A stretch of 64,000 nucleotides of DNA from Endocalyx cinctus (taxonomy: Eukaryota; Ascomycota; Sordariomycetes; Amphisphaeriales; Apiosporaceae), in contig BCKC01000005.1 in the NCBI GenBank assembly GCA_001600455.1, forward strand, positions 3,224,001 through 3,288,000, read 5' to 3'. A program made the translations under genes and the position numbers. The first letter of the stretch is position 1; each line of letters opens with the position of its first letter. The notes under the pieces were generated by a model, which was given only the letters and a program-made list of their open reading frames with translations, made no database searches and was not told the DNA's origin. Shown piece by piece: positions 13,735 through 26,395 of this stretch.

Positions 13735-14658
13735 AACCTCAGTGTTTATAAATAATCACGTCATCTTAATTGACGAGAATTGTACAATGACTTCGGGTAG
13801 TGCCGTGCATTCGAAAAACTACACTACATAGTAGACGGCTAGAAAATTGATTTATCCGGACGAGATACCAGTGCTGTTGAGTCTACCATTTAACCTGTTA
13901 TTGATGTACGCTGTGAGACTTAATATGGCACTGAAGATGACGACCTAAAAGTTATATACATTACAGTATCTACAGCACTCCACTCACTGATTAGTATACC
14001 TAAGTCAATACTGTACCGTGACTTACAGGGCGTCCACAAGCGCTGTAAATTTTATAATAGTGGTAAAAAGCAACAATTCCTAATTCAATTTTAAGCGTTG
14101 TGGTTTTTCCAACTCTTGTGCCTATTTTCGAAGTGCTACATCGCTTGTGACCCCATACAAATGCTCGCTACAATACTTATATTTAGGTGAGTCCCCCGCT
14201 AAAAACCAGCCTATAATTCCAAGCCCGATTACTTCTTTACCTAATGCATAACCACACTTCAACAACTCGACTACGGGCACCGTGTATAGTACATGGTAGC
14301 ATAAATACTAAGTAGTTATTCGGAAATTAATGTGAAATATGGAATGGAAGCACGGTTAGATTCTACGTGCCCATATGGAGCTGTTGTTCCCGCTCGCGTT
14401 GACGGGCTTCCTAATCGAGATTGGCGTCCCGAGAATACGAGGTTTATGCCTCGTAAAAATCATAAAGACCCACCAAGTGGATGGTTTACATATTTTGCTG
14501 TCAAGCTGTCAACCAAGCTGCCGAGGCAGGCCAACGGAAGATCTTTTCGACATTCGAATTTATTTAAATGAACGGAATAGCCATGATGGCTTTGTATGGT
14601 CTCAGTTCCTGATGTCTCACCCTTCGCTCGCTTTTACAACATCAGTCAACACTTCGAG
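10488..14658. other. Gene-poor 4.2-kb stretch with homopolymer runs
   Basis: No complete gene is supported. It holds a 19-T run at 11465-11483 and a 27-A run at 13705-13731, and AT-rich sequence around 12.1-12.6 kb. A 34-codon coding-like fragment lies on the minus strand at about 11128-11231 (see findings). The last few hundred bases are presumably the promoter of the subtilase. Small open frames here lack motifs and plausible introns. Confidence 0.5.
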
Positions 14659-17588
14659 ATGAGATTTCGGGGAATATTTTGGGCTTTGGTGGGGGTTTTG
14701 GGAACCTGTGCGGCAAAAGACTCGGCGGACGTGGTCTCCGGGGCTTACATTGTCGAATTCAGTAGCCACCAGAATGCCGAAGCTTTGTATCACACTCTTT
14801 CGACCGTTCACAACATCGAGGTTGAGCATCGAAGAAGCTTCGATTCGGACTTGTTTCATGGCGCCTCTTTTCAGCTTGTAAACGCGACCCATGACGACCG
14901 ATCTCGCGTGATAGAGGCCGTGGCGGCCCAGGCGGGAGTGAAGAGTGTATGGCCGGTTCGAACCGTCCAGCTTGGTCGTCCGGATGCGAGCCTCTCGAGG
15001 GCAGGAGTGCCGGTTTCAAGTACTACTCGCAATCTGAAGCGACAGTCAAGCGATGAAGACGTTTTTTCTCCGCATCTCATGACCCAAGTAAACAAACTGA
15101 GGGAGGAAGGTCTCACCGGAAAGGGATTCCGTATCGCGATCGTGGATAGTGGTGTAGATTACACCCACCCCGCCTTGGGAGGCTGCTTCGGACCGGGATG
15201 CCTGGTTGAGGCCGGGTACGACTTCACTGGAGACAACTATAACCCCCCTCATAACTTGCCCGTTCCCGATGACGACCCGTATGACGGCTGTGAAGGTCAC
15301 GGCACTCACGTCTCGGGCATCATTGCCGCTCAGTTGGAAGGTAACGAGTTCGGCTTCACGGGTGCGGCCCCCGGCGTTAAGCTCGCCATGTATCGCGCGT
15401 GGGGCTGTCCGGGAACATCCACGACGGAGATCCAGATTGCTGCCTTCATGAAAGCTTATGAGGATGGAGCCGACATTATCTCGTGCTCTAATGGGAAGTA
15501 AGTATTCCTACGATCGTTTTTTTTTTCCTTTTTCTGAGCTCAAGGATTAACATCACTTCAAGATTCTCGGGATGGGCCGAAGACCCGTGGGGGGTAGTAG
15601 CATCTCGTATCGCTGACCAAGGCGTTATTGTCATAATATCAGCCGGCAACGACGGCAATCAGGGACTCTTTTCAGAATCTTCTCCTTCCACTGGACGTTC
15701 AGTGATTGCTGTTGGAGCTGTAGAGAATACAGTCTTACCAATCCTGCTCTCTGGCGGCTCTTATGTCGTTGAGGGAGCCAACACGACAAATCAATCCTTT
15801 GGTTTCCTGCCCGGAACACCAGCTGCCTCCCAGGACTTAAACCTTGAGCTCTGGGCAGTGAGTAATGATACTGAATCTATCAACGACGCCTGCGCCCCGC
15901 TCCCCGATGACACACCCGACTTAGAAAACAAACTGATCCTTTTGCGAGTACCCGACACTCGGAAGGGATGCTTCCCAATTGATCAAGCTACAAATATTGC
16001 GGCCAAGGGTGGGAAAAATCTCGTCTATTACGCACAAACCAATGAGTATTGCATCCCCTCCTTTTCTTTCTTTCTTATTTTAATTTTATTATGGGTCCGC
16101 TTTCAAGGTCTAACCATATTACAGTACTATTGAAGAGCAATATATCTATCAAGATGATATCGAAAGTGTTTACACAGTCGCTCCTTATTTAGGAGCTCAG
16201 TGGGTAGAACTTCTGCAAGATGGACACAGCATCACCCTCTCTATCCCTTTCAACTCTTCTGCCATCGTGCTGGAACAACTTGAGAACCATGTCTCGGGTG
16301 GACTTACCACTCCGTTCACGAGTTGGGGCCCTACGTGGGATTTGGATCTCAAGCCTCAAATCACTTCGCCTGGTGGCGATATTCTATCCACTTATCCCGT
16401 GGCGATGGGTAGCTATGCTGTTATGTCCGGTACTTCCATGTGTAAGTAGTTATCCTCCACTGTTTGTGCTGGGTAGTGTTACTAACTAAAAGTTTTCAAG
16501 CGGCACCTATCGTCGCTGGCATTGCAGCTCTAATTTGCGAGCTCAAGGGCAAGCAACATCCGATGGTGCTGGCCAGCATGCTCTCCTCAACGGCGAAGCC
16601 CCTGGCCTGGTTCGACAAGACACAAACATCCGACATGCTTGCTCCCACTCTTCAGCAAGGTGGTGGGATGGTACAGGCTTGGGACGCCGCTCATTCCACA
16701 ATCTTACTTAGCGTCAGTAGTATATCCTTTAACGATACCGATCACTTCGTAAAGGAATTCACTTTTCAAATCAACAATACTGGGTCTGATGAGGTCACAT
16801 ACGAGCTTGGCCACGTAAAGGCGGAAACGATGTACTTTTTTGCACCAAGTACCTCCACTCTGATACCTTCGGCGTTCCCAAATACCATCGCCGACGCATG
16901 GGCGGAGCTCAATTTCAGCGCCAGCAGCGTTCAGGTCCCAGCTTTTTCTTCGGCTAGTGTGACCGTCTCCGCGACCCCACCGTCGGGTCTGAACGCCACG
17001 TTGCTCCCACTGTACAGCGGTTACATTACTCTCAACAGCACCGGCAGTAGCACCGCCCCTTCCTCCTTGACGATACCATATCTTGGCGTCGCAGGCAGCA
17101 TGCGCGACGTACCTATGCTCCTATCCAGCAAGACCTTCCTCGCCGACAACCAGCTTCCGGCCACCGCGAACACGACTTACACGATCCCGGTCCCAGATCC
17201 GAGCGAAGCCGACGACGACTCGTTAGTAAATGCGGGCAGCGGCTACGTGACCGGCTTTCCGAACCTGCTCCTGCAGACGACCCTCGGCACGCGGGAGGTG
17301 CGCGCGGTAGTCCTGGCCGCGGATGGCGGAGACGGCGGAGACGCTGCCTCGTTGGGGTCTTTAGCCGGCTTCCCGGAGCGATTCGTAACGCGCACGCAGA
17401 CTTGGGTACCGTTCAAGGGCCTCTTGGCTAACGGTACCGTAGTGCCAGAAGGCACCTATAGGTTGCGGGTCAGCGCGCTGCGGCTGTTTGGAGATGCCAC
17501 CGTGGATACGGATTGGGATGTACTAGAGACGGTTCCATTTGTTGTGCGATATGAGGCAACAAATACGACTATGACAGCGGCCAGATAA
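14659..17588 (+). CDS. Secreted subtilisin-like serine protease (S8 family, minor extracellular protease type)
   Basis: Extracellular endopeptidase. Exons 14659-15497, 15563-16045, 16125-16441 and 16501-17588 join in frame (2,727 nt, 908 aa). I start at the ATG giving MRFRGIFWALVGVLG, a clear signal peptide; an upstream in-frame ATG would bury it. An inhibitor-I9-like propeptide follows (GAYIVEFSS, about residues 30-130). The catalytic triad is Asp163 (IAIVDSGVDYTHP), His214 (GHGTHVSGI) and Ser545 in GTSMSAPIVAG, a motif rebuilt exactly across the last intron. The oxyanion-region motif SAGNDG is present. A protease-associated-type insert (about 330-440) interrupts the catalytic domain, and the C-terminal 300 residues are Fn3-like beta-rich sequence with many N-glycosylation sites. 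Size and order fit large fungal/bacterial Vpr-like subtilases. No damage is seen. Confidence 0.93.
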
Positions 17589-18803
17589 AAAAAATAATGA
17601 TTCATGTAAAATTTTCTTTTGTTAAGGTCTACACGGCGATTGGCGTTCACCTGCTTTTAATCTATTTAAGTCGAGTTACATTCAATATAATAATAATGTA
17701 TGGATATGAGTCTATATTATAATCGAATAATGTATATACCCTACGATTTACGGATGGAATATACTGTTTCTGTATGCTCAACTCTGGTCAGTCGATTAAG
17801 GAGTTATTACTCAAGGGTTATTAGTTACTCAGGGGCTACTCAAGCGCGTATAAGCTAGCTTAAGGTAGTTTAGTGGACTTTTTGAAGCCCCCTTGCAGCC
17901 CCGATCCATTACTGCTAAGCCGCTAAGTTAACAGCCTACATAGTAGGTAGTATACTTGCCACCCGATTTGATGGGGGCGGACGGGAGGAGAAAACAGAGG
18001 AAGGGACAATATGAATTGGTACAGCACACATTGTCATGCTGAACCTAGCAGGGAGCTGAATGCGATGTTTACCCAGAAGTGACCAAGGCCGCAGCGGGGA
18101 AAAACGTGGCTATGGAGCACTCTTAATGAATATCCGCCAGCACTTCATCCCAGATGTCCAATTAACCAATTATAGATAAAAAAAGCTTCACTAAGGTGAA
18201 GAGTACTTGAGTTTCCAGATAAGCATGCACATTAAGGAGTGTATCTATTATCGCCAAATTCGAAACTTATTCGAATGTCTTGAACTAATAGCGCCAACAA
18301 GCAGCATGAGGTAGCTATGTAATTAGTGCTCGCATAACCTCCCTGCAGCCAACCCTCCTGCAGTCAACCCTCCTGCAGCCAACCCACATGGGCTACCCTT
18401 TTTCTCCTATTTTTTTTTTATTTTTCTTTTTTTCTATAATTTATGACCTACACAGGTAGGCAAGCACGAAATAAGCACCAAAATTATAATTCGACCCGGG
18501 TGTCTTGAATTAGAATCTACTCCATCTATGCATGTTAATATCTTTTCTGGAAGAAAGGCCCTCCCTAACCTGCCATGCATAGCTGCAGTAGAGACAAAAC
18601 AGCGAAATAAGAGATGGAAGTTAGGCCTACATGAAATATTTATCATATTCTACACGCCCTCACCTTCTTTCCCCTCATCTTTCATTTTCATACGACCATA
18701 CCTTGATTTTCCATTTTTGCTTCATGCTTTTAAAGCACTAATATCAATGGAGAATAAAGAAGAGAGACAGAGAGAGCAAGAAAAAAAGAAGATTCAGTAG
18801 CAG
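17589..18803. other. Intergenic with a short tandem repeat
   Basis: 1.2 kb between the subtilase and the oxidase remnant. It contains a 15-bp tandem repeat (listed separately), a T-rich stretch near 18411-18437 and a purine-rich run near 18750-18795. No gene is supported. Confidence 0.5.
18343..18387. repeat. 15-bp tandem repeat, three units
   Basis: Three adjacent units of CTGCAGCCAACCCTC, with one C/T change in the second unit and one T/A change in the third. It lies 416 bp upstream of the oxidase remnant. No function is evident. Confidence 0.85.
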
Positions 18804-20706
18804 TTGGTGGTTTACTCCGACGTGCTATTAAAATCAGCTGGTTGCGCACTTGCTACCCTCGCAGCGACTTCACTTGGGTATGATGGTGGTCGCTGTAGGA
18901 ACATCCAGTCAGATGCGAACTGGCCATCTACGGAAACCTGGACACACTTGAATGACACCGTCGGTGGACGCTTAATCAGCACCGTCCCTCTAGCCAGCGT
19001 CTGTCACACCGCCGGACCATATGCGCGCTTTTACAGTGATGCAGCCTGTTCGACTCTCAAAGAGGAATTTGATTATTCCGAAATACAGTAAGATACCGTT
19101 CTAGACTAAAACCTACAAGTTTGGCTCTTCGAAGTAATAATTTGTTGCTTATAGTTTCAAGACTCCTGCCGCTATAATGCCAGCTTGGTTCCAAGAGTCA
19201 TGCAACCCTTTCTCTCTGACATCGCAGCCGTGTGAATTGGGAGCCTATGCAGTCTACTCCATCAATATCTCCAAGCCCCAGCACATCATCGACGGACTTA
19301 AATTCGCCGAGGATCAAAATGTTAGAGTAAATAGTCATCAAAAACACGGGTCATGAGTATGTACCATCTTAGTTCAAACCGTTCGCACAACTCCAAATGC
19401 AGACAGATTAAGCTGACTTGTATACTTACGCCGCTTAAGTGGCACCGGAAAGTCTACCGGAACGGGCGCCTTGTCTCTATGGACGCACAATTTGAAGAAC
19501 ATAAGCATTATCCCCCAATATGCAAGTACCTACTACAATGGACCAGCCATACGGTTAGGTGCCGGTGTCATAGGACTTGAAGCATATGAGGCTGCTAATG
19601 CCGCGGGATACCGTGTTGTGGGTGGCAATTGTCCCTCGGTCGGCATCGTGGGCGGCTATTCGCAAGGAGGGGGTCACTCAGCCATGAGTAACTTGTACGG
19701 CATGGCTGCCGATAATATATTGGAGTGGGAAGTTGTCACCGCCGCTGGCAAGCATCTTATTGCGAACCCAGAGAGTAATTCGGATCTGTACTGGGCTCTG
19801 ACTGGAGGTGGCGGTAGCACCTACGCCGTTGTGGTTAGCATGACGACTCGTCTACATGAAGACGGTCCAATTGGGGGAGGATACCTCTCCTTCGATGATT
19901 CGACCATTGGCGGTGACAAGTTCTGGGAAGCTGTCGAGTTATTTAATACCAGGCTCCCTTCCATCTCCGATCAAGGTGGCGTCACCATCGCCTATAGTCT
20001 CACCCACCACGCATTCGCCATATACAACCTTTTCGCACCGGGTAAAGGGGCAGACGAGGTTCGCGGTATCTTGCAGCCGTTTCTGGAAGATCTTGCGCAT
20101 CTTGGGATTACGTACAACTGCACGACCCATGAATCGGCGTCTTTCCTCGAACAGCTTCGTCGTGACTACGCACCTTTTCCCGACGGTCCCTTTGCCACCT
20201 CGGCTATCCTGGGCGGACGGCTGATTCCCCGAGATGTCGTCCTAGACGCGGCGAATAACGCAGCCGTGACGCGAGTGCTACGTAACGCGACCGAAAGTGG
20301 TGACTTTGCGTTCTTGATGCAGTCAATCGATGTGCACACCGGAGGACCCGTAGCGCCGGTTGTCGAGAACGCAGTGCTGCCCGCCTGGCGATCGGCCATT
20401 ATCCAGGCTATCTCCACGGCATCGTGGGACTGGACTGTGCCTCGTTCGGAGATGGAAAGGCGTGAAAGTGTCCTATCCGACGAGGTACTACCCGCGTTTG
20501 TAAACGTGACTCCATTCTCAGGGAGCTATATGAATGAGGGTAACTTTCATCAGAAAGACTGGCAGAAGGAATTTTTCGGCTCCAATTATAACCGCCTGTT
20601 GGAGGTAAAGAAGAAATATGACCCAGACAGTTTGTTCTATGCTCCACAAGCCGTAGGAAGTGAGTCATGGACAGAGGATGATGAGGGAAGGCTTTGTAGG
20701 AACTAA
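18804..20706 (+). pseudogene. FAD-linked oxidase of berberine-bridge-like type, apparently disrupted
   Basis: Secreted-type flavoprotein oxidase (FAD_binding_4 plus BBE C-terminus). Exon 1 (to 19087) encodes a hydrophobic leader and CRNIQSDANWPS; exon 2 starts at 19155; an intron at 19357-19439 with a GTATGT donor gives NTGHDGTGKSTGTGALSLW, the expected FAD-binding segment. The last exon carries GGYSQGGGHSAMSNLYGMAAD, DLYWALTGGGGSTYAVV and a C-terminal NRLLEVKKKYDPDSLFYAP, all typical. Two lesions are seen. The reading frame begins without an ATG: TTG stands where the start should be, three bases after an in-frame TAG. At 19327-19330 four extra bases (GTAA) between NVR and IVIKNTGH shift the frame, and no GT-AG intron repairs it. 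The rest of the protein is well preserved, so the inactivation is either recent or a sequence error. Confidence 0.75.
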
Positions 20707-20903
20707 AGCTTAATGTTAGGAGGGGAATAGTCTGTCAGAATTCCCCCTGATTTACCAAAATGGCTCACAAAATATTAGCGAGGACAACATCTTTTCCCAG
20801 TTACCATCTCGGCTTCTATAACAACCCAAAGGTACATGCGCACCTACTTTGGATCTTGTATATAATGTATTACGATGGTCCGGGAGGGGTGTATATTTGC
20901 GTG

Positions 20904-21145
20904 GGTTGGGAGCCCAGTAATCATATAGGGTGTACTATGTAAATATTTATCGAATTAGGGCTTAAAGATCGATTTACTTCTATGAGCCGAAAGGGAGCTC
21001 AGCACCTTATTTATAATGCCTTCAGAGCTGATAATACGTAATTACAGGATTGGTCAATCTCTCAGGCCGGGTTGGTAAGCTTGATTCCACCGCTTGATTT
21101 TACGCCTCCGATACAGGTCCCATTCAGCCCCACTTCTCCGTCACA
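20904..21145 (+). repeat. Dispersed repeat family R1, copy 1
   Basis: About 240 bp, clearly related to 41415-41669 (same strand) and 56380-56644 (opposite strand). Shared blocks include GAATTAGGGCTTAA, CAGCACCTTATTTATAATGC, GGTCCCATTCAG and CCCACTTCTCCGTCACA. Copies differ largely by C/T and G/A changes. This copy has lost or diverged at the TGTTAGAGC left end seen in the other two. Confidence 0.85.
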
Positions 21146-21410
21146 AATATCTACTCCACTAACAGTTAGAAAGTACTCGGCAGAGGCGTGAATAAATAAA
21201 GTAAATAGACTCCCTTCTTAAATGAAGCCATGGTCCTGATTTGGACGCTTACGTGGATGTGATTCACTGTCAAACTTATATGGGAGTTATCAACAAAACT
21301 GGAAATGAGGAAGAAGTCAAGCATCTGGTCAATAATACCACAAGAATATATAAATACATTGATTTAACGAATGGATAGTGAGATGTCTAGTTCAACTTCT
21401 CGAGCTTCTA

Positions 21411-21440
21411 ACGTTGATTAACGTCGATTAACGTCGAATC
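21411..21440. repeat. 10-bp tandem repeat, three units
   Basis: Three units of the form ACGTCGATTA: ACGTTGATTA, ACGTCGATTA and ACGTCGAATC, the last one decayed. Function unknown. Confidence 0.7.
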
Positions 21441-21617
21441 TCTCTGATACTAGCGCCGTTTCTCCACCAACTTTGTAGGATCGATAATCCATAACACTGA
21501 GCCTGCGTTTCATAAGACACGTGTCAGCCTTATATTTTCAGTATAATTTTCACTAATTCGTCCACGTACTAGAAGAACTGAAATATGAGGGAACGAATTG
21601 CGGCAACTGCTGCAAAT

Positions 21618-21962
21618 TTAGCAGACGGCAGCACCATCATTGGTACCGTGGCAGCTGCTGGTAGTACAGTCTTGGACTTCAGTCCAAGTACCACCAATGC
21701 ACTGAACCTATTCATAGAAAAGAAATTGACGTTAGTTGAATAATATTTTCATATTCTAGAATATAGTTTATCTTACCACATCAGTTCGGTCGCAACCGCA
21801 GAAGTGGCGGTCTCCATTGGATGATTCGCAAGGGCTGTTGGTACGTCTCTGATCGCCACCGTAGCCAGCGCCACAGGTATCACGAGCCTGAAGCCCGGGA
21901 ATAGCGGATGCGCTGACGGCAACAGCGGCCATCAGAGTAGCGAGGATAGTGGTGACCTGCAT
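21618..21962 (-). CDS. Small secreted protein with eight cysteines
   Basis: Exons 21962-21777 and 21707-21618 join at a GTAAGA donor and a TGAATAG acceptor, giving 91 aa. Signal peptide MQVTTILATLMAAVAVSASA is followed by a likely processing region (IPGLQARD). The mature part of about 65 residues has eight cysteines: DTCGAGYGG, SPCESS, HFCGCD, VQCIGG, QDCTTSSCH and a C-terminal AVC. Eight cysteines in a small secreted protein suggest a disulphide-rich fold, as in fungal effectors or antimicrobial-type proteins. No known family could be named and spacing does not fit a hydrophobin. The splice junction adds four of the eight cysteines, which supports the intron. Confidence 0.85.
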
Positions 21963-24900
21963 TATGATATTGAATATGGTAAAGGGAGTGTAAGAAAGAT
22001 AGTGGTATTGAAGAACTTGTTATAATCGGTAGATATTGATTGTTTGGAGTGAGTGATGTCTGAGAATCTTTCTGTATTTCCAAGGAGGATATGCCAAGAT
22101 ATTTATATTTGTTCGAGACACAGATCAACCTTCCCTTCTCCGATTTTGTTATCTAAAAGATTGTATAAAGTTGAGCGTAGGATCTGCATGATCCCTCACT
22201 GCCTTCGTGGAATAAGCCTTAGGATCTATCATAGACAATGAGTACAGTACATGAATTTACTAGTATTAGCCCAAATCAACATAAGGAGAAACTTCCATAG
22301 CTAGGGTAGATCATCGCCTTACTCTTAGCGGATAGCCCTGTTATGCGGGGATGTAGAAATTCAGTCTCATCGTTCTCTATCTACTTTAACCAATAATAAT
22401 TCATGCAGTTTTCAGACGCTATTTAGTTATTTTTATCATATGTAGACCAAAAGGTTAATGTTGTAGCTAACGGTTAGTACATGGTGGCTTTGGGGATAGG
22501 ACGCGAAGCTTTTCCAAATATACATGTATGCTAAATTTATAGCATTGATGATCATCAGGCGTCCAGTATCTTTGACAATTGATATATACATAGAGGTAGT
22601 ATCTATCTAGAACTTGACAATTTATTGAGTAGTGCTGTTTTAAAACCGTCTTCCCCCGAAGCTATCAGGTAACATGAAAGCAAGTAGGGGCTGATTTTAT
22701 TCTATACATAGTCACACTGCTCAATGCGTTGACAATGAATTTTAACTATGCAGGAAAGAAAGGCTGGTAGGATCATCAAGTGTACTATAACAGACACTGC
22801 CGATGCACCTATGGCGTTGATTTGGGGTAATGCGACATTAGGGCCGGAGAAGCGTTCAGTAGTATCGTGATGAGTGAGATTTTAACATACAGTATTAAAC
22901 AGGCCAAGAACTAGACTTTATTTTTTTCGATTATCCCCGAGCAAATCCAATGCACTTCTAAGAATCGACAGCACCATGTCAGGATGACAGGAAAGGATGA
23001 AGATCGGACGACAAACCAGGAGAAATCCCAGCCGACTAACTAAAAAGTGAATTTGAACTGTTATATCCGTGGAGGTTATGTAGTAGTAATCTAATCACAT
23101 AAATAGCCAACCAGTTTCAACTCTTCTATATGTCCAATCACGAATGAATAGAAAGTGAGCCGAATTATGGCAAGGGTGACACAGGCGAAATGAGTCCAGG
23201 TAGATTCCTGATTTCAATCCATAACTGAGATTTTTTCTTCTCGTTTTTTAATAAATGCAGATTAACACGTGTGAGATTCTCTAATATGCGGAAAATAATA
23301 TGTTACTTACTCTCTGAATATCTAGTACAATTATGACCTTGGAGAATCCGATGACTCGAGGCCGTAGGAATAAGCAGCTCAAGCAAGAATGCAGTATTAG
23401 TGTGTCGTAATTAGACCGACAAAAACTTGGAATATGGGGCCCTGTGCGGTCTAACTAAGCCTTATTTAATGCTGCCAGCCTAGTTGCTCATTCGGCAGTT
23501 TGAAAGTAGATCTACGCTGCGGCTCAAGTCTGGGGTTTTGGCGTGATCAAATGCTGACATGTGATTCTTGAAAGGATCAGTCCTCAACTTAACACGAAAT
23601 TTGATCCTTCAAAAATTTTGTTAAAAACTCTGAATATGATAGTATTTATAGTGTCGGCATATCAAGTTCAGACATCAGATTTTATTTTGCTGGGAAAGTC
23701 TGTAATCGTTCAACATGGAGAATACGAGCGGTGAAGAAAGGAATTTAAAACTAAAACATAGAGAATAAATTATTATCTTGAGGTGACTTGGGAGATCCTA
23801 CATAACTAAATTATTTATATATTTTACCAGAATTGTAAGAGCGTGAAGTCTTACATCTAACACCAATGTTCAGCAACTATAATTTTTATCTACTTATATA
23901 GAAGTAAGATGAGTAGGATTGGCATATTTATGAGTATAGGGTAAAGGTCAATGTTTTTACGACATATTTATTAGATAAATGAATATGACAACTTATCTAA
24001 TTACTATGTACATATTGACCAATATCACAATAGAATGCGTTATAACGTAATGCACCACCATATTTGGATTCAATCTCGAGATATGTCTTCGGTCACCCCC
24101 AGAATAAATAAAGGGTGGTCGGGTATTTTTCCGAAAAAGCTGACATTGAGAAGAGTGTACAACTTAGTGTGCTAAAGTGAAAGGAGATATCTTGAAGCAG
24201 CCGTGAAATATGTGTCAGCTCGGGTATATTAGTGCAAGTTATATTTGGTCTCAGAAAGAATGAGAACATTTCTAAAAATCATTTACTGAAAAGTCCAACA
24301 AGCATGAGAATCAGATTGAATCATAATCATAATATAATTTCGATGCAGGAATACTAACCCTGCCAAACCGTGTGGTTTTGCCCGTCGATCACTATTATGC
24401 CTCCCTGATTGTCTAAATGTAGACACATAAACTCATACAGACGGTATTATGAAAAAGGACCGAAAATATGAGAGCAACGTATGTCCCTTCCGATATTACC
24501 GAGGTAAAAGTATGGAAACTATCAATCACACTGTCACAGTACTGCCATAATACCACTCGTAGAACTACTCCTCAAGTTGTATAAGAGCCTATCATATTGA
24601 AATAAATAGCCTAAGGAGACAAAGGTTTCCTACACCGCTAGATAATCCATAGTTAAGCAGTATTTAACTTAATAGACAGCAGCATAAAGATATATTGATA
24701 AATTCATTTCAAAACTACGCCGAGGCTGTTGTCAAGACTAATCCTTCAAGGATGTTCAATCTGCAGGTTTAAATAACGTATGCAAGTTGGCCCAACATAT
24801 CAAATGGTGTTGCGTAGTTGAGTAATTACTACCTGTTATCTACCGAAGTACTTGAATGGTTATGTACCTGATACATAATATATATTCATACATACACGCC

Positions 24901-25322
24901 CCTCCATCTCATGTTTTCGGCCGTGGCCCCTAAACCGGACCCCAAAGACCGACTGTTACATTATCCACTTCTCTTTTCTATCCCTTTCTTTGTTGGTAAA
25001 GTGGTGCAGGACTGTTTTAATTTAAAAATTTCCCCATTACTTTGGAAAATTATATTATATATCAACATGCGAGACTGGCACTGCGTGGTTTATACGCATT
25101 TTTACCCTAGTACATATCATATTCTAGATAAAATCATTTTTTTTTTTTAATTTACTTTTGTCTTTTAGTATTTTTTAGTTTAGGAAAACCGACTCTTGAT
25201 GTCAAAGAACCCGACAGCCCACGCACGTAGATTAGCTAAATGCCCACATGCCTAGTTGAAATACATAGAAATTCTTCAAGGTTCTGATGTCGCCATAGAG
25301 TATCGGTACTGAACAGATCGTC
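21963..25322. other. Gene-poor 3.4-kb stretch
   Basis: AT-rich sequence with no supported gene on either strand. An open frame at 24911-25150 has no motif, signal peptide or intron support. No repeat copy was recognised. The last 100 bases are the presumed promoter and leader of the SDR gene. Confidence 0.5.
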
Positions 25323-26395
25323 ATGGAAGGGACAGTGATCATCACTGGAGCGAATGGCTCACTCGCCATTCCCGCCATCACTTACCTCCTTACCAAGTAC
25401 CCAAACACGACTGCCGTCTTAACTGTTCGAGATACTTCGAAAAGTGATGAAAACACAGAAAAGCTACGAAGAACGATTGCCGGTTTTCCAGACGGGAAGA
25501 CTTCAATATTCGAGGTCGATCATTCAAAGCTGTCTTCGGTACGAAAGTTTGTGGATGAGATAAAGCAAGGGGTTGAAGCAGGAAAATATGCACCTCTAAG
25601 ATCAATCATATGTAATGCCTTTTACTGGAATATGGTCGCTGCTGGGGAACTCACCGCCGACGGGTATGAAAAGACAATGCAGGTTAACCACATCGCTCAT
25701 GTGGCATTGGTTTTGCCGCTACTAGATACTTTCGGAGAGGAAGGCGGCCGTATCCTGTCCTTCACGAGTGATGCTATTTGGCCTGGCAAGAATAGTTTGG
25801 AGAAATACACCCCAGGCCTCCCAGTCAATCTTGATCTTCTCGTCAAGCTGGGCCCAGACGATGATAAAGCTGGTCGCGGTTTTCAGAGATACGCCAACTC
25901 GAAACTAGCCATCACTACATACACACATGCTCTTAATCGGTATTTACAGAAGGTTAGTGGTTATCTTGTCTCTATGAAGCTTATCGTGCATCTACATCAG
26001 ATCACTAACACATTCAAACCTCCGAGCCCCTAATTAATTAGGATGCAAAAATGGGGAATATCACCGCTGTGGTCATTGACCCGGGCAGTCTTTCTGATTC
26101 CCGTGCGCTTCGGAGTAATACGCCTCAAAAACTAGCAATAGTGCAAAGATTCGTGCTCCAACCTCTCCAACCCATGCTAAGCATTCTGAACCCGACTATA
26201 CGTACCTCGTCGAAGGTGGCAGTGAGTGTCATGGAGCTTGCGCTGGGACAAGTCCATTCTAGTGAACAGGGCTTCTTCAACCTACTCGATAAAGGGGAAA
26301 GCACTCCAGAGAGCTTAGATACTGCGAAGCAGGAGAAGCTGTGGGCGAAGAGTGCTGAATGGGCGAGTATTGATTTGGAAATTCTTAGTCTTTGA
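25323..26395 (+). CDS. Short-chain dehydrogenase/reductase
   Basis: NAD(P)-dependent oxidoreductase of the SDR superfamily, probably cytosolic. Exons 25323-25952 and 26042-26395 join in phase 0 (327 aa). The nucleotide-binding motif is TVIITGANGSLAIPA (residues 4-18), matching TGxxxGxx. The NAG-type motif is altered to CNAFYW. The catalytic pair is YANSK (Tyr-x-x-x-Lys), with the preceding Ser in LSFTSDA. The length and the insert between Ser and Tyr fit the retinol-dehydrogenase/WW-domain-oxidoreductase-like fungal SDRs often found in metabolite clusters. It faces the first FAD oxidase tail to tail, 363 bp apart. Substrate unknown. Confidence 0.9.

Larger units (their letters stand above)
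20707..21617. other. Intergenic with dispersed repeat and short tandem repeat
   Basis: Lies between the oxidase remnant and the Cys-rich secreted protein. It contains copy 1 of a dispersed repeat and a 10-bp tandem repeat, both listed separately. No gene is seen. Confidence 0.6.

Noticed and set aside
18692..18706. 5S rRNA gene start (ATACGACCATACC)
   Set aside because: Similarity to a fungal 5S 5' end stops after about 13 bases; no internal promoter or length match.
24911..25150. A small membrane protein in the gene-poor stretch
   Set aside because: No signal peptide, motif or intron support; it ends in a homopolymer-T tract.
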